DNA of 64,000 nt from Akkermansia sp. N21116 (GTDB lineage: Bacteria > Verrucomicrobiota > Verrucomicrobiia > Verrucomicrobiales > Akkermansiaceae), in assembly GCF_029854705.2 (NCBI RefSeq), contig NZ_CP139035.1, positions 124,001-188,000 of the forward strand, given 5' to 3'. Below the pieces are notes generated by a model. The model searched no databases. It had not been told where the DNA came from and saw only the letters and a program-made list of their open reading frames with translations. The translations under genes were made by a program, and so were the position numbers. Within the stretch, counting starts at the first letter, position 1, and each line of letters opens with the position of its first letter. Of this stretch, positions 9,202-20,207 are shown piece by piece.

Positions 9202-10476
9202 GTGAAAATCTTCGGTTCCATTCTGGTTCTTCTCTGCACGGTTCCCTTCATGACAATCACCGGGAGAGCAAATGCACAATCCCCTGCTTCTTTCCTTACG
9301 AAGAAACAGCAGCCTCAGATCGAGCCATTCGTCGATGGAACGGGAGAATTGTTCGATACGGGTTCCCGGTTCATCAATGCGGACCGCATCCTGGGACCGG
9401 AGGAAATCCCCATCATCTCGCGCCAGGCCATCCCGTTCCACGTCATGCCTCGGGAATGGGGCAGCTACGCCCTGGATACCCCCTTGCCTCTGCGACGCTT
9501 CCTGCGTCCCGGTCATATCGTCCCTGGCCTCCTGCCGGAAGAAGGCAACTGGGACGAAGTCCTGCCCGATATCATCGAAGCTCCGGAAAACAGACCGATT
9601 CCCACTGTCGTCGCCAGAGACGACACATGGACCTACCTCGACACGCCGCACTTCCGTATCGCCTACGATACAAAATCCATCACCAACACCAGGGCTATCG
9701 AAAACACCTTCTTCGACATGGAAACGGCCTACATTCTCGGACGAATCTTCCCCCTCCACTTCCCGGGAGCTCAAAACAACCTCTGCCCGGAAAAATACAC
9801 ATTCTACATCTACGGCAACCAAGAAGAATTCGAAAAGAAAACCGGAGCCAAGGTCCCCGGCATCAATATCAACGGCATCTGCTACATCAACGGGGAACTC
9901 TTCGGTCTGTCCTCTACCAAATCCTCGTCCCATTCCAACAACCGGCACAGCGGACTGTACTCCGTCTGCGTCCATGAATGGATCCACACGATAGAACCTG
10001 CCTCCATACTGACCAATACCCCGTTCACGGAAGGGTTCGCCATGTACCTGGATCAATTGGGTATCCTAGAGACGGGCAATATAGACCTGACCAATTTCAC
10101 GGAAAAAATGATCCAAAAAATAGCCTCTGCTGCCAAAGCCGCCAAATCCCATGGAGAACAAAGCGAACTTGAAAGCCCCTACCGATTCCCCGAAGGATTC
10201 CAGAAAATCATGACGGCCCCGGAAGCTATCTATAATAACGATGAAAAATGCATCTGCCTGAACCGCACGCGGGCCCTGCTCATCACCGCATATTTCATGC
10301 ACATGGATAGAAACCGCGACGGAAAAAACCTCAAGGACTTCCTCCGCATGCGCCAGGAAGGAGTTCCCAAGGAAACATGTATCGAACGCCTCAAAGACGG
10401 ACGCTCCTGGGAACAACTCTTTACTGATTTCTCGGCAGCCTGGCAAAAATACAACGCCGACGTTTCAACCCTGTAA
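9202..10476 (+). CDS. Exported HEXXH (gluzincin-like) metallopeptidase domain protein
   Basis: 424 residues from a GTG start; the first 24 residues (MKIFGSILVLLCTVPFMTIT...) form a signal peptide. The zinc motif is HEWIH, followed about 20 residues later by EGFAMYLD, whose Glu can be the third ligand, as in gluzincins. The segment WTYLDTPHFRIAYDT resembles peptidase-MA-like and DUF1570-like secreted proteins. It probably acts on a periplasmic or surface protein. The repeat protein gene follows 12 bp downstream, suggesting a functional pair. The precise family is uncertain. Confidence 0.75.
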   Translation: MKIFGSILVLLCTVPFMTITGRANAQSPASFLTKKQQPQIEPFVDGTGELFDTGSRFINADRILGPEEIPIISRQAIPFHVMPREWGSYALDTPLPLRRFLRPGHIVPGLLPEEGNWDEVLPDIIEAPENRPIPTVVARDDTWTYLDTPHFRIAYDTKSITNTRAIENTFFDMETAYILGRIFPLHFPGAQNNLCPEKYTFYIYGNQEEFEKKTGAKVPGININGICYINGELFGLSSTKSSSHSNNRHSGLYSVCVHEWIHTIEPASILTNTPFTEGFAMYLDQLGILETGNIDLTNFTEKMIQKIASAAKAAKSHGEQSELESPYRFPEGFQKIMTAPEAIYNNDEKCICLNRTRALLITAYFMHMDRNRDGKNLKDFLRMRQEGVPKETCIERLKDGRSWEQLFTDFSAAWQKYNADVSTL

Positions 10477-10488
10477 CCATCCATTGCC

Positions 10489-13170
10489 ATGAAAAAAATA
10501 CTCTTCATCCCTCTTCTCCTGGCAGCATGGTTCCTCCCGGTCTCCGAAGCCCAAATGACGTTGGAGGACTACCTTAAAACACTCCCGGAACTGGATGCCG
10601 ACACCCTGAAAGCCAACCAGGCCCAATTCGAAGGCAAACGCACGGTAGAAATTTCATACAAATACACGCAGGCACTCAAGACTCCGGAGCCCGGACAGCC
10701 CGGCAACCTGTCCCCTGCAAAATATCTCAAGAGCGTCACCATCCCCGGAGGAGGCCCCAAAGGTTATGCCTGGGAACAATTCATCCGCGATCCGCAGGGT
10801 AAGCCCCTCCTCATCGCATACACGGACAATGCAGGTCATCTGATGCGCGGTCCCTACGTCTGGGCCGCATGCCTGTGCTCCTATTCTCCGGAAGGTCAAT
10901 TGACAGCCATTACGTATCTCGACACCGCCAAACACCCAATGATGGTCAGTGACGGTTATGAACCGATCAGGATCATCTTTGGATGGTCGACCGATTCACA
11001 ATCCCCCGTCTGCATCACAACAGCCACTCAAGGTTACGCCACTTTGCAATTTACATACGACCATTTGAAAAGAATCAGCAGCATCTCTTTCCTTGATAAA
11101 GACGGCAATAAGACAGGCAACTCTCTCGGCTATGCCGAAGAACGAATTGCTTACGGAGAACCGGGGGGATGTATCGCCCGCAGAGAGTACTTCGACAAAG
11201 ATGGCAACCCCGTCCGGACTGTATTCGGCTACCATGCCGTTATCTATAACTACTTGCTTCCGCCGGGAGTCAACGAACTCAATAACCATCTTGCCGAAGG
11301 ATCCGGACCGCAAGAACGGTTCAAAAAAGAATTGGGAGGCATCAACGAAAGTTCCCGCCAAGCCTCCTCCCGTGTCAGTCTGCCCGCACTCGCCACCGCT
11401 TCACTCCTCACCCGCATCCACTACCTCGACGAACATAAAAACCCGACTAAACACATCCTCGGTCACAGCTTCATTAAATTCGAATATGATGCTGCCGGAG
11501 AACCTCTCAAAACGATCTGGCTGGACGCCCAGGAAAACCCCGTCGAAAATGCCTGGGGGTTCGCCGCCATTCGGTACGACCGGACCCGTTATCTGACCAA
11601 AACAACCTGCCTGGATAAATCCGACAACCCGGTCCTCTGCACAGGCGGGTTTGCCACTCAGTCCATCGAATACGACATCGACGGTCAATTGAAAGAAACA
11701 GCATTCTTCGGCAAGGATGGCAAGGAACTGGCGATGGGGCCCGGAGGCTGGGCCAGACAGACCTTCACCTACAAGCTTGTCCAGGGAAAGAAAGCCCTGG
11801 CATCCATCGCCTATTTTGACAACAACGATACCAAAATCATCATCCCCAACGGGTACCATATCCAGCGCATGGAATATGACGGAGGTGGCAGACTCGTCCG
11901 CCAAACGTTCGAAGGAGCCAACGACAACCTCCTGTTCGGTCCGGAGGGTTATGCATCCGCCAAGTACACCTACATCAAATCGGGAAACGAAGACCGCCTT
12001 CTGTCCATCGAGTATTTTGACCCGGAAAACTCCCCCTGCTACAATAGGGATGGAATTTCCAAAATTTACTATGAATATGACAAAAACGGGAAATGCAGCA
12101 AGCATGTCTTCTGCGACACGGATGGCTCCATCGGCTCCACTCCATGGAGTTATGCCTCCATGGAACTGAAATTCAACAGAGAAGGCAGGGAAACTAAAAG
12201 GGATTACTTGAATGGATCAGGACTCCCGTGTTATGGCCCGGAACAGGCCGCATCGATTCTCCGAACATACGACAGTAAAAACCGCCTCACCGGAACCGAA
12301 TACAGAACCGCCTCCGGCGGCGAAGCCCTCACCCCCGGAAGATATACCAAAGTCACTCGCAAATACGGTAAAAACGGTCTGGATTTCTCCGTCGAGTATG
12401 AGGGGGGTACCATCAACCCGTCCAACCTCAATTCCGAAGGTTACTACAAACGCAGCATCGCCTGGAGGAACGAAAAGAACAACGCCGATTACATCGAACA
12501 ATTCACGGATGCCCAGGACAACCCGGTCATGGTACGCAACCTTTACGCCACACGAAATGTCAAACTATCCCCTGACGGCAGCTCCGGCAGCGAAACCTTT
12601 CTGGATGCGGAAGGCAAAGAAGTACCCGGCAATCGTTATATTTATCCCGGCGTTACTCCGCATCTCAACCGCATGGCCTTCATCGAGGAAACCTCCCGTC
12701 GCCTGTTCCTGAAATTACCCGGCAAACGGATGGAAGATTTTTCTCCATTCGGCCTTCTCAAAAGCGGAGCCCATTATGGAGAAGAAATATCCTCTACCAA
12801 TTTGATTGAAATTGCCTATCCCATCCTGCTCGACAGAATCCCCCTGGGCATGGTAGAGGGCACCCCAGACAAAAAATACAATGAACGGGGCCAACTGAGC
12901 CGGATCGATCATCCCTATCCAACCGATTGGAACTTTACCCGTGAAGAATTCGTATACGATTCGTCCGGCAACCTGATCAAGCGCATCCTCTCCTCACCCG
13001 ACAACAATAAGCGTAAAGCCATCAAGTCCGACAAACCGGTCGAAGATGCCGAAAGCGCCATCCAAAAAGCCGGAGAACGCGGCAAGGCATCCGACCCCGG
13101 ACGCGCCGGACAAAAGGGCAAGGAGGATTCTCCTTTCGGCTCCGTCATTCCAGATGGGCCTCCAATCTGA
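10489..13170 (+). CDS. Large secreted repeat protein (YD/Rhs-like repeats)
   Basis: 893 residues with a signal peptide (MKKILFIPLLLAAWFLPVSEA). From about residue 120 to 720 it consists of roughly a dozen degenerate units of 40-50 residues, each with a (Y/F)xDxxxNP turn, a GYA/GFA step and a YDxxGxL strand, for example YFDKDGNPVRTVFGYH. This resembles YD-type or related beta-repeat surface proteins. The C-terminal 50 residues are charged and disordered-looking (Lys, Asp, Glu, Gly). No toxin or enzyme domain is visible. It follows the HEXXH protein by 12 bp and converges on recG. Confidence 0.7.
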   Translation: MKKILFIPLLLAAWFLPVSEAQMTLEDYLKTLPELDADTLKANQAQFEGKRTVEISYKYTQALKTPEPGQPGNLSPAKYLKSVTIPGGGPKGYAWEQFIRDPQGKPLLIAYTDNAGHLMRGPYVWAACLCSYSPEGQLTAITYLDTAKHPMMVSDGYEPIRIIFGWSTDSQSPVCITTATQGYATLQFTYDHLKRISSISFLDKDGNKTGNSLGYAEERIAYGEPGGCIARREYFDKDGNPVRTVFGYHAVIYNYLLPPGVNELNNHLAEGSGPQERFKKELGGINESSRQASSRVSLPALATASLLTRIHYLDEHKNPTKHILGHSFIKFEYDAAGEPLKTIWLDAQENPVENAWGFAAIRYDRTRYLTKTTCLDKSDNPVLCTGGFATQSIEYDIDGQLKETAFFGKDGKELAMGPGGWARQTFTYKLVQGKKALASIAYFDNNDTKIIIPNGYHIQRMEYDGGGRLVRQTFEGANDNLLFGPEGYASAKYTYIKSGNEDRLLSIEYFDPENSPCYNRDGISKIYYEYDKNGKCSKHVFCDTDGSIGSTPWSYASMELKFNREGRETKRDYLNGSGLPCYGPEQAASILRTYDSKNRLTGTEYRTASGGEALTPGRYTKVTRKYGKNGLDFSVEYEGGTINPSNLNSEGYYKRSIAWRNEKNNADYIEQFTDAQDNPVMVRNLYATRNVKLSPDGSSGSETFLDAEGKEVPGNRYIYPGVTPHLNRMAFIEETSRRLFLKLPGKRMEDFSPFGLLKSGAHYGEEISSTNLIEIAYPILLDRIPLGMVEGTPDKKYNERGQLSRIDHPYPTDWNFTREEFVYDSSGNLIKRILSSPDNNKRKAIKSDKPVEDAESAIQKAGERGKASDPGRAGQKGKEDSPFGSVIPDGPPI

Positions 13171-13175
13171 CGAGT

Positions 13176-13198
13176 CTTCCCGAAACCCTCACGGGAAG
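13176..13198. terminator. Possible weak terminator hairpin
   Basis: CTTCCCG at 13176-13182 pairs with CGGGAAG at 13192-13198 across a 9-nt loop, between the convergent repeat protein gene and recG. No T run follows on either side, so termination is uncertain. Confidence 0.35.
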
Positions 13199-13237
13199 GA
13201 TCACCAATGATCATCGCAGGCAGCTCCATTCACGATC

Positions 13238-15286
13238 TCAGATATTGAGACAATACTGCCTCAACGCCTTGTACTTGGCTGAGGTTAGATCGGGGTCTTC
13301 CTCCAGGATCATGTCCGCCAGTTCCTTTCCCCTGCGAATAAGCCGGGGATCCGTCAACCATTCCGTGAACATGATGGAACTCAGGCCGCTCTGTTCCGTT
13401 CCCAGGACGTCCCCGGGGCCGCGCAAGCGCAAATCTTCCTCGGCCAATTCAAATCCGTTCAATGTCGTCTCCAGAATATGGAGTTTTTCCCATTGTTCGT
13501 CATCCTCGGCCACATCGGAGATCAGGATACAGTAGGAATGGTGTCCTCCCCGGCCGATACGCCCCCGCAACTGGTGAAGCTGGGAAAGACCGAACGATTC
13601 CGCATCATTGATAATCATGACCGTTGCATTCGGAACATCCACTCCGACCTCGACCACTGTCGTCGATACGAGGACGCTTATCTTGTTTTCCAAAAAGTCG
13701 CGCATGATAACATCCTTCTCCTCCGAAGCCATGCGCCCGTGAAGCAGACCGATATCGACATGCGGCAAGCGCTTTTTCCAGACCTCCAGTTCCTTCAGGG
13801 CAGAGGTACTTTTACGCACGGAACTTTCTTCAATCAGGGGAGAGACAATGTACACCTGGCGGCCTTCGTCGATTTGGGAGCGGACGAATTCCACAATCTT
13901 TTTCATTTGTTTCGGTGTGCGGAGAGCGGTCACAATCTTCCCGCGCCCGGCGGGAAGTTCATCGATCACGGACACATCCAAATCCCCGTACACTGTCAGT
14001 GTCAACGTACGGGGGATCGGAGTCGCCGTCATGACAAGTACGTCCGGATTGCCGGCGCTTTCCACCAGGCGTTCGCGCTGGAGTACGCCAAACTTGTGCT
14101 GTTCGTCAATGACGACCAAACCGGGCGAACCGGGAGAATTCCGTGCATACAACAGCGCATGAGTACCGACGACAATGGAAGGCTCTCCATCGAAGGCCAC
14201 ATGGGAATCCTCCCTCCTGTCGCTCGTTCTCAACGATGTGGATACTCCCAGCGGATCCAGCAGGGTTCGGAATTTGCGATAATGCTGCTCTGCGAGGATC
14301 TGCGTCGGAGCCATGAGGACGGCGGAATGTCCCGATTCCACGGCCATCAGCATAGCGCCCAGAGCTACAAGTGTTTTCCCGGAACCAACATCACCTTGAA
14401 GCAGGCGGTTCATCCGGCGGGAAGACTTCATATCCCCGTAAATCTCGCGGAGGCACCGTTTCTGGCTGAGTGTCATTTCAAAAGGAAGAGCCTCCATCAA
14501 GTCGCGCATCAATTGCGTTCCCGTAGCCGTTATCTTCCCGGGAACCACAAGATTCCGGCGGCGGCGGCAACCGACTTTCAACTGCTGAATCAGACATTCT
14601 TCCAAAGCAAAGCGGCGACGAGCCCGCAGAACATCCTCCATGGACTCCGGAAAGTGCAGATCCAAAAGGGATTTTTTACGAGGTTCTTTTTCCGAGAATT
14701 CATAAATTCCGTCTTCGGCTCCCGGCACCATCCCCTGAAACACCTTCCAGATAATTTCACGGAATCTCCGAGTATTCAATCCGGACAAATTCCCGTAGAC
14801 CGGTACCAGCCTATCCATGTGGATGGAACTTCCCGATTGCACTTCTTCAAACTCGGGATGCACCATACAGAGCTGCTTGCCGTATTGCTTCGGCTTGCCG
14901 TACATCACCAATTCCTGACCGGCGCACACCATCTTGGCAATCCCGGGAAAATGAAACCACCGACAGCTGATGACGGAACCGCCCAGGCTGTTCAGATCCT
15001 CGACAACAGCCTCAAAGTACCCCCCCTTCCCCCGGAAGCCCTTCCACTTCGTATCCACAACTTTAACGCGCAGACAAACGGCCCTGTGCTCCCCCAGGGA
15101 ATCGAACCCGTCGAAACGACGCCGATCTTCATAACGCCGGGGAAGACGGAACAACAAATCATGTACCGTCGAAATGCCCAACGCGTCCAAGGCCTTCCTC
15201 TCACGGGCCATTCCCCGTAAAAAAGCAAGTTCATCCAGCCGGGACAGCAACTTCCAACCGCCATTCAACATGTCTGGCTCCGGCAT
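13238..15286 (-). CDS. recG: ATP-dependent DNA helicase RecG
   Basis: About 682 residues. The N-terminal wedge/OB region precedes the helicase core with Walker A LLQGDVGSGKTLVAL, DEQH box VVIDEQHKFGV, TATPIPRTLTLTVYGDLD, and the RecG-type C-terminal motifs LRGRIGRGGHHSYC and LRLRGPGDVLGTEQSG. It remodels stalled replication forks and Holliday junctions. The ATG at 15286 has AGGGA at good spacing; a GTG two codons upstream (15292) is the alternative. The last residues (YKALRQYCLNI) match the family end. Confidence 0.97.
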   Translation of the reverse strand: MPEPDMLNGGWKLLSRLDELAFLRGMARERKALDALGISTVHDLLFRLPRRYEDRRRFDGFDSLGEHRAVCLRVKVVDTKWKGFRGKGGYFEAVVEDLNSLGGSVISCRWFHFPGIAKMVCAGQELVMYGKPKQYGKQLCMVHPEFEEVQSGSSIHMDRLVPVYGNLSGLNTRRFREIIWKVFQGMVPGAEDGIYEFSEKEPRKKSLLDLHFPESMEDVLRARRRFALEECLIQQLKVGCRRRRNLVVPGKITATGTQLMRDLMEALPFEMTLSQKRCLREIYGDMKSSRRMNRLLQGDVGSGKTLVALGAMLMAVESGHSAVLMAPTQILAEQHYRKFRTLLDPLGVSTSLRTSDRREDSHVAFDGEPSIVVGTHALLYARNSPGSPGLVVIDEQHKFGVLQRERLVESAGNPDVLVMTATPIPRTLTLTVYGDLDVSVIDELPAGRGKIVTALRTPKQMKKIVEFVRSQIDEGRQVYIVSPLIEESSVRKSTSALKELEVWKKRLPHVDIGLLHGRMASEEKDVIMRDFLENKISVLVSTTVVEVGVDVPNATVMIINDAESFGLSQLHQLRGRIGRGGHHSYCILISDVAEDDEQWEKLHILETTLNGFELAEEDLRLRGPGDVLGTEQSGLSSIMFTEWLTDPRLIRRGKELADMILEEDPDLTSAKYKALRQYCLNI

Positions 15287-15313
15287 GTTCACTTCCCTGT
15301 ACCAAATATTGAA

Positions 15314-15994
15314 TCAGGATACATGCTGCTTCCCGCCATTCAGACAACGGTAGTAATAATCCACGCGGGAAATAAACCAGCTCCATTTATAGCCGGGACG
15401 TTTCTCATCCAGCAGAGGTCCTGGGCATGCTTTGCCACTCCAGTAGTAGTGCGGGACAACATTGCGGAGAGGAATATTGTACTGGGTCATCAGGCTCGCC
15501 GTCAATTTGGCAGCACGGTCATAAGTCTTGGCCTTGCTGTGAGAACGTACCTCACACATCTCAATGGCGATGGAATACCTGTCTCCCGGCCCGCCCTTGT
15601 CCGCATGGTGCCCCCTCCGGTTCAATGGCAAATGCTGGACGGCATGGTACTGGTCCACAGTAAAATGCCAGCAAAGACTGCCCGATTTCCCCTTATTCAA
15701 ATATTTGGCATGACTACAGGCATCTCCCGAAGGATTGGCCGTACTGTGAATCGTAATAAAGCGGGGGCTCAACGAACCGGAATAATATCTGCGAGCCCTC
15801 GTAGAAGTCGGCATGTAGTCCCTGTCTATCCGCACTTCCCTGTTGATCTGGGAGACCGTACGAGGAACCAAAGGAATATCCTGAGGTCGGAAACTGACAA
15901 GCGGAGGACGCCGCGACGATGAGCCCGGACTACAGGAAGCAGCCAGCAATGGCAGAACAACCAGGCAAATTTGCAGAAAACGCCTCATATCCAT
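15314..15994 (-). CDS. N-acetylmuramoyl-L-alanine amidase, lipoprotein
   Basis: About 226 residues. The chosen start ([21 protein letters not shown]) gives a lipoprotein signal with lipobox LAASC, and AAGGG lies 7 nt upstream; the longer open frame to 16282 adds residues unlike any signal. The amidase_2 fold is indicated by [10 protein letters not shown] (zinc His), CWHFTVDQ, and the late [14 protein letters not shown] with a further zinc His. It cleaves the bond between muramic acid and the stem peptide. It lies 22 bp downstream of the recG start region on the same strand as recG and is divergent from the mosaic protein gene. Confidence 0.88.
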   Translation of the reverse strand: MDMRRFLQICLVVLPLLAASCSPGSSSRRPPLVSFRPQDIPLVPRTVSQINREVRIDRDYMPTSTRARRYYSGSLSPRFITIHSTANPSGDACSHAKYLNKGKSGSLCWHFTVDQYHAVQHLPLNRRGHHADKGGPGDRYSIAIEMCEVRSHSKAKTYDRAAKLTASLMTQYNIPLRNVVPHYYWSGKACPGPLLDEKRPGYKWSWFISRVDYYYRCLNGGKQHVS

Positions 15995-16207
15995 GCATCG
16001 ACCCTTAGCAACTTGCCCTGCAAGCATCAAGCATTTTCCCGCGAAATCCCATGTTTTAGACGGGATTTTTACAGCATCCCTTCCTTTTGGCGGCATCAGC
16101 GTTGCAGTGGAATCCTCAATCTTAATGAATTTTTCATTTGCGAAGCTTCGTATATCAAGCGTAAAACTGCTCTGCTCGGCAAACCTTTCCCCCATCTCCC
16201 TCATTCC

Positions 16208-19200
16208 ATGAAAAAAATATTCTTCCTCATCCTTGGCCTTTGCATGTCTATCCCGGCGTCTGCCTCCTGGTATCAGGATCACGTCGAAGACGGGGCCGAC
16301 ATCATCATGGTTGATTTGTTATACCCCTACTGGCCGGAATCCACCTATTTTGCCTGCTGGAATCTCAATATGTATCCCAAGGGAGGGTATTTCTACGCCG
16401 GCGTCGCCGCCAACGTCGGAGACAACACCAATCTGGAAACCTACCGTCCCAGTACCGTCTGGTCCTTCTGGCCGGACAAAGCCTACGAAAACCGCCAGGT
16501 ACGCAACACCTACATGAATCCCGTCGTCTATGCCCGCCAGTACGTCGGAGAAGGAGCCTCCGGAAGTGCCGGAGGACGCGATGTCCCATGGATCAAGACC
16601 AAGCAGTGGTACACGATGTTCATCCGCACATGGGGAGCCAATGAACAAAACAAGGAAGCCTATGTGGGCTCCTGGATGAAGGACCAGACCAACAATGAAT
16701 GGCACCATCTCGCAACCTTCCGCATCCCCTATGCCGCCACCGGATTCAGAGGAAACGGAGGATTCCTGGAGGACTTCGGACACGCCGGCCGCAAGCACCG
16801 CGAACTGTGGCACGGCAAAGGCTTCTATCGCCTCAATGGAGAATGGAAGAAACTGGACACCGTCTCCGTCGACGTTCACAAGGACGACGGAATGAAGTAC
16901 CAGGCCTGGACGGTCAACTTCAAGGATGATAACACCGTCCTCACCATGTCCTATACGGAAAACCGCAAATTCCCCTATAATCTCGAACAGGGCCGCAAAC
17001 ATGATTTCCAGTTGAAACAACCCGCAGCACCGGTTCCCGACCCCATTCTCGCCAAAGCGGAGTCCCGTACGGCAGACGGCCAGCTCATTGTCGATTGGAC
17101 GCTGGAAGCTCAATCCTCCCCTCAGCTCGGCTATAAAATCGATGTATACGACAACCCGGAGTTCCGGGGAAAACCACTGGCATCCGTTCAGGAACAGCTC
17201 CCTCAAGTCCGTACCAAATCCATCCCCTTGACTGCGGGAGGAAAAGGCTATGCCCGCCTAACCATCACGGACATCTTTGACCAGACCAAAACCATCGACC
17301 TGCCACAGCCCGGCACCGGGAAAACCATCCAGTCCGTCTCAGCCAACAAGCAAGTAACCGACGGGCTGGAATACAAATACGTAGAAAGCCCGGACGGCTG
17401 GGATTCTCTCCAAGCCATCGACTTCTCCCAACCATTGCGTTCCGGTGTGTCCCGGGGATTCGATACGGCCCTGAGAGGTAATCGCGATGGTAAATTCGCC
17501 TTCACCTACGAAGGCTTTCTCAATGTCCCTGAAACGGGGGCCTACACCTTTGTCCTGAAATCCTGCGACGGTAGCCGCCTGGAACTGGGTGGTCAAAATG
17601 TCATCGACAACGACGGTATCCACAGTGCTTCGGAAAAGCGCACTTCCGTCTTCCTGCAGAGGGGACTCGTTCCCATCAAACTCACCTACTTCAAAAAGAA
17701 CAACGATCCCGAATTCGCCATTGCCTGGCTGGGATGGGAATACGACAACAAACCTTTGGAAGAAATCCCTCTCAAAAACCTCGTCCGGGAAAAGCGTTCC
17801 GACATCCCCGACGCCAAACTGGAAATCTCCGGCAACGCCCAGGAAAAGATACTCAAGACATCTATCTCCAGCGGCAAGGTCAACAAAATTGAATACTTCA
17901 ACGGCAACAAGCTCGTCTCCTCCACGGACAAGCCTCCATTCCTGGCATCCATGACCCTTTTTGACGGCAACAACGATCTTTGGGCCCGTGTCTACTACAA
18001 CGGTTCCCATACGGTCGACACTCCTCACGTCAACCTGAAATCCTCCAGCGTTCTGGATCCATCATGGTCAGTCAAGACATTCGGAGAAACCGGCCTTCCC
18101 CACGCAGTCAACGGCAAAAACGGAATCTTCCAGTTTGTAGGCGAGGGAGAATACCTGGTCAACCGATCCGTCAAAGGGGACTTTGTCCTGACCGGACGAA
18201 TCATCTCATCCAGTGACAAATCGCTCGATACCGGCAATGACTGCTGGGTCGGCATCATGGCTAAAAAGGACAATGGGGGCAATGACTACGACAAGGAAAT
18301 AGCCATCTTCCGCACCGTAGGAGACGGAGTGCGTTGCAGCGCCGATTTCAGCGACTACGGCACGAGCCGCAAGTCGTCCTTCCGTCTTGACGATAAGCAT
18401 ACCTGGCTTCGGATCACACGCCGGGGCAACGAATTTTCCTGCTTCTCATCCGCTGACGGCAAAACGTGGGAAATGGCCATGCAGCGCATCATCCCCATGC
18501 CGGAAACAATCCTGGCGGGTATCACCTTCCGCACCATCCCCGGCAAGGGCAAAGGCGTCTTTACGGCTACCATGGGCGACATCACTCTGAAGCAAGGGCA
18601 GATGCAAGAACCCAAAATGGTTCTTCCCTCAGCTTCCGGTTCCATTATCGGCTACTCCATCCTGAAGCCCGATCTTGCCGTCCTCCGTACCCGCCGGGGA
18701 GCCGAACTGCTGCAAAAGAATGGTGACACCTATACCCGGCATTCCATACGCCTGCCTCAGGGGACCTCCTTCGTTCGTTCTATTGCCCTGGCCGGCGACA
18801 ACTTGATCATGGCAGCGGCCTCCAGTCAAGGAGGAGGCCTCTTCCGCAGTACCGACATGGGCAAAACATGGCAGAAAGTCTGCTCTGAATTCAAAGTCAA
18901 TCCTTCCATTCCTTCGGCTATCGCCGGAGAAATCATCTCCGTCCATCCGAAAAACGCCCAGGAAATCATGGCCGGTTCCGACCGAGCCGGGGTCTTTTTC
19001 TCATCCGATGGAGGGGTTACCTGGGAAAACCGTGGCTTGAAGGGCGAAGCCATTTCCAATGTAGCCTATCACCCCGATATCCCGGAACGGGTCGGCCTCC
19101 TGACTGCGGATCCGGGGACCAATCGCGGCAAAGCTTTCATGTCCCGCAACAATGGCAAAAAATGGGACTCTCTCATCGAAGTCCCCGGCACAGGTTTCCT

Positions 19201-19579
19201 GAAACTGCTCTACGACACGCGTTCCGATGCCCTGCTCTACTTGTTCTCCACAAACGGGCTTTACACGACATTCAACATGGCACATACCATCAACCGCGTC
19301 CTGCAGGTACTGCCCTCCAACCAGCCCACCCTGGCTGCAGACCGCCGACGCGACGATGTCACGCTCCTGCTCGCTGTACCTTTAGACGGCAACGGCGTTT
19401 ACTGGAGCAACCAAAATGCCATGCGTTGGAAAAAACAAGCGGACCAGCAGAACTGGGGCCGGGCCTTTGAATTGAAGATTGACAAGGACAACTTCTCACA
19501 TATTACCCTTTATGCCGAAAAAGGTATCCACGAATCCACGGATGAGGGTAAAACATGGAAAAGAGTCTTTCCTCAATAA
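16208..19579 (+). CDS. Exported mosaic protein: DUF3472, PA14 and BNR-like repeats
   Basis: 1123 residues from the ATG at 16208, which begins a signal peptide ([20 protein letters not shown]). Domains by eye: DUF3472-like region at about 20-260 ([20 protein letters not shown]), PA14-like domain at about 395-525 ([20 protein letters not shown]), a short Ig-like segment, a concanavalin-like or DUF1349-like domain at about 620-800, and BNR/Asp-box repeats from about 875 to the end ([27 protein letters not shown]). Such layouts belong to secreted carbohydrate-binding or degrading proteins. No catalytic residues could be assigned. A terminator follows. Confidence 0.82.
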   Translation: MKKIFFLILGLCMSIPASASWYQDHVEDGADIIMVDLLYPYWPESTYFACWNLNMYPKGGYFYAGVAANVGDNTNLETYRPSTVWSFWPDKAYENRQVRNTYMNPVVYARQYVGEGASGSAGGRDVPWIKTKQWYTMFIRTWGANEQNKEAYVGSWMKDQTNNEWHHLATFRIPYAATGFRGNGGFLEDFGHAGRKHRELWHGKGFYRLNGEWKKLDTVSVDVHKDDGMKYQAWTVNFKDDNTVLTMSYTENRKFPYNLEQGRKHDFQLKQPAAPVPDPILAKAESRTADGQLIVDWTLEAQSSPQLGYKIDVYDNPEFRGKPLASVQEQLPQVRTKSIPLTAGGKGYARLTITDIFDQTKTIDLPQPGTGKTIQSVSANKQVTDGLEYKYVESPDGWDSLQAIDFSQPLRSGVSRGFDTALRGNRDGKFAFTYEGFLNVPETGAYTFVLKSCDGSRLELGGQNVIDNDGIHSASEKRTSVFLQRGLVPIKLTYFKKNNDPEFAIAWLGWEYDNKPLEEIPLKNLVREKRSDIPDAKLEISGNAQEKILKTSISSGKVNKIEYFNGNKLVSSTDKPPFLASMTLFDGNNDLWARVYYNGSHTVDTPHVNLKSSSVLDPSWSVKTFGETGLPHAVNGKNGIFQFVGEGEYLVNRSVKGDFVLTGRIISSSDKSLDTGNDCWVGIMAKKDNGGNDYDKEIAIFRTVGDGVRCSADFSDYGTSRKSSFRLDDKHTWLRITRRGNEFSCFSSADGKTWEMAMQRIIPMPETILAGITFRTIPGKGKGVFTATMGDITLKQGQMQEPKMVLPSASGSIIGYSILKPDLAVLRTRRGAELLQKNGDTYTRHSIRLPQGTSFVRSIALAGDNLIMAAASSQGGGLFRSTDMGKTWQKVCSEFKVNPSIPSAIAGEIISVHPKNAQEIMAGSDRAGVFFSSDGGVTWENRGLKGEAISNVAYHPDIPERVGLLTADPGTNRGKAFMSRNNGKKWDSLIEVPGTGFLKLLYDTRSDALLYLFSTNGLYTTFNMAHTINRVLQVLPSNQPTLAADRRRDDVTLLLAVPLDGNGVYWSNQNAMRWKKQADQQNWGRAFELKIDKDNFSHITLYAEKGIHESTDEGKTWKRVFPQ

Positions 19580-19613
19580 TAGATCACTATCCCCATCATC
19601 TCCCGGCAACTTC

Positions 19614-19650
19614 AAGCAGGCACTCGCAACCGAATGCCTGCTTTATTTTT
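19614..19650 (+). terminator. Intrinsic terminator of the mosaic protein gene
   Basis: AAGCAGGCA (19614-19622) pairs with TGCCTGCTT (19635-19643) across a 12-nt loop and is followed by TATTTTT. It lies 35 bp after the stop codon. Confidence 0.85.
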
Positions 19651-19769
19651 CACATCGGATCACCGGAATGTTGGAAAAATCCGGTTTCATTCCATCGTCC
19701 CGGCTCAGACAACCACAGGAAAACCGATGCCCCGGGAACATACAACATCGCCAGCCGGCAGCTAGCATT

Positions 19770-20177
19770 TTACGCTTCTCTGGATTCCCGGGCATCCTTC
19801 AGCCTGTTGCAGTAGGCTTCCTCCTGCATCCACGCAACGCCCACCGTAACAAGGCAGGTAATCATCCAAAGGGCCAATGCCATAATCCAAGGGAATTTGA
19901 TGGTCACAAACAAACTTGTCGGCCCATCCGCCCCACTCAGTATCAATTGACTGATCGCCCCATCTTCAGCCACCAGACTCTTCTGGCATGCTTCCAGAAA
20001 TTGGACGTACAAATGCACTGTCCCCATAATCATAACCGTAGCTAAAGTCCCGGCAATAACTCCGGTACGCCGCCAGCGGGATCCCATTACGAGGCCTATT
20101 GCTCCCGTTACCCCTGCAGCAAAGAAGAGGTAGCAAACCAATATGACAAAAATCAAAAGAACAGTTCCTGGAACCAT
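19770..20177 (-). CDS. Small integral membrane protein of unknown function
   Basis: 135 residues with three hydrophobic stretches (about 3-30, 38-60 and 90-115) and a basic, Arg/Glu-rich C-terminal tail that is probably cytoplasmic. No motif was recognised. It lies 30 bp downstream of the first of two tandem alpha/beta hydrolases and may belong to the same transcript. Confidence 0.65.
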   Translation of the reverse strand: MVPGTVLLIFVILVCYLFFAAGVTGAIGLVMGSRWRRTGVIAGTLATVMIMGTVHLYVQFLEACQKSLVAEDGAISQLILSGADGPTSLFVTIKFPWIMALALWMITCLVTVGVAWMQEEAYCNRLKDARESREA

Positions 20178-20207
20178 ATCTTTATCGTAATACTGTTTAT
20201 TCTTTAA

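Noticed and set aside
13478-15220. Open frame of 580 codons on the plus strand
   Set aside because: It is antisense to recG, whose helicase motifs are complete.
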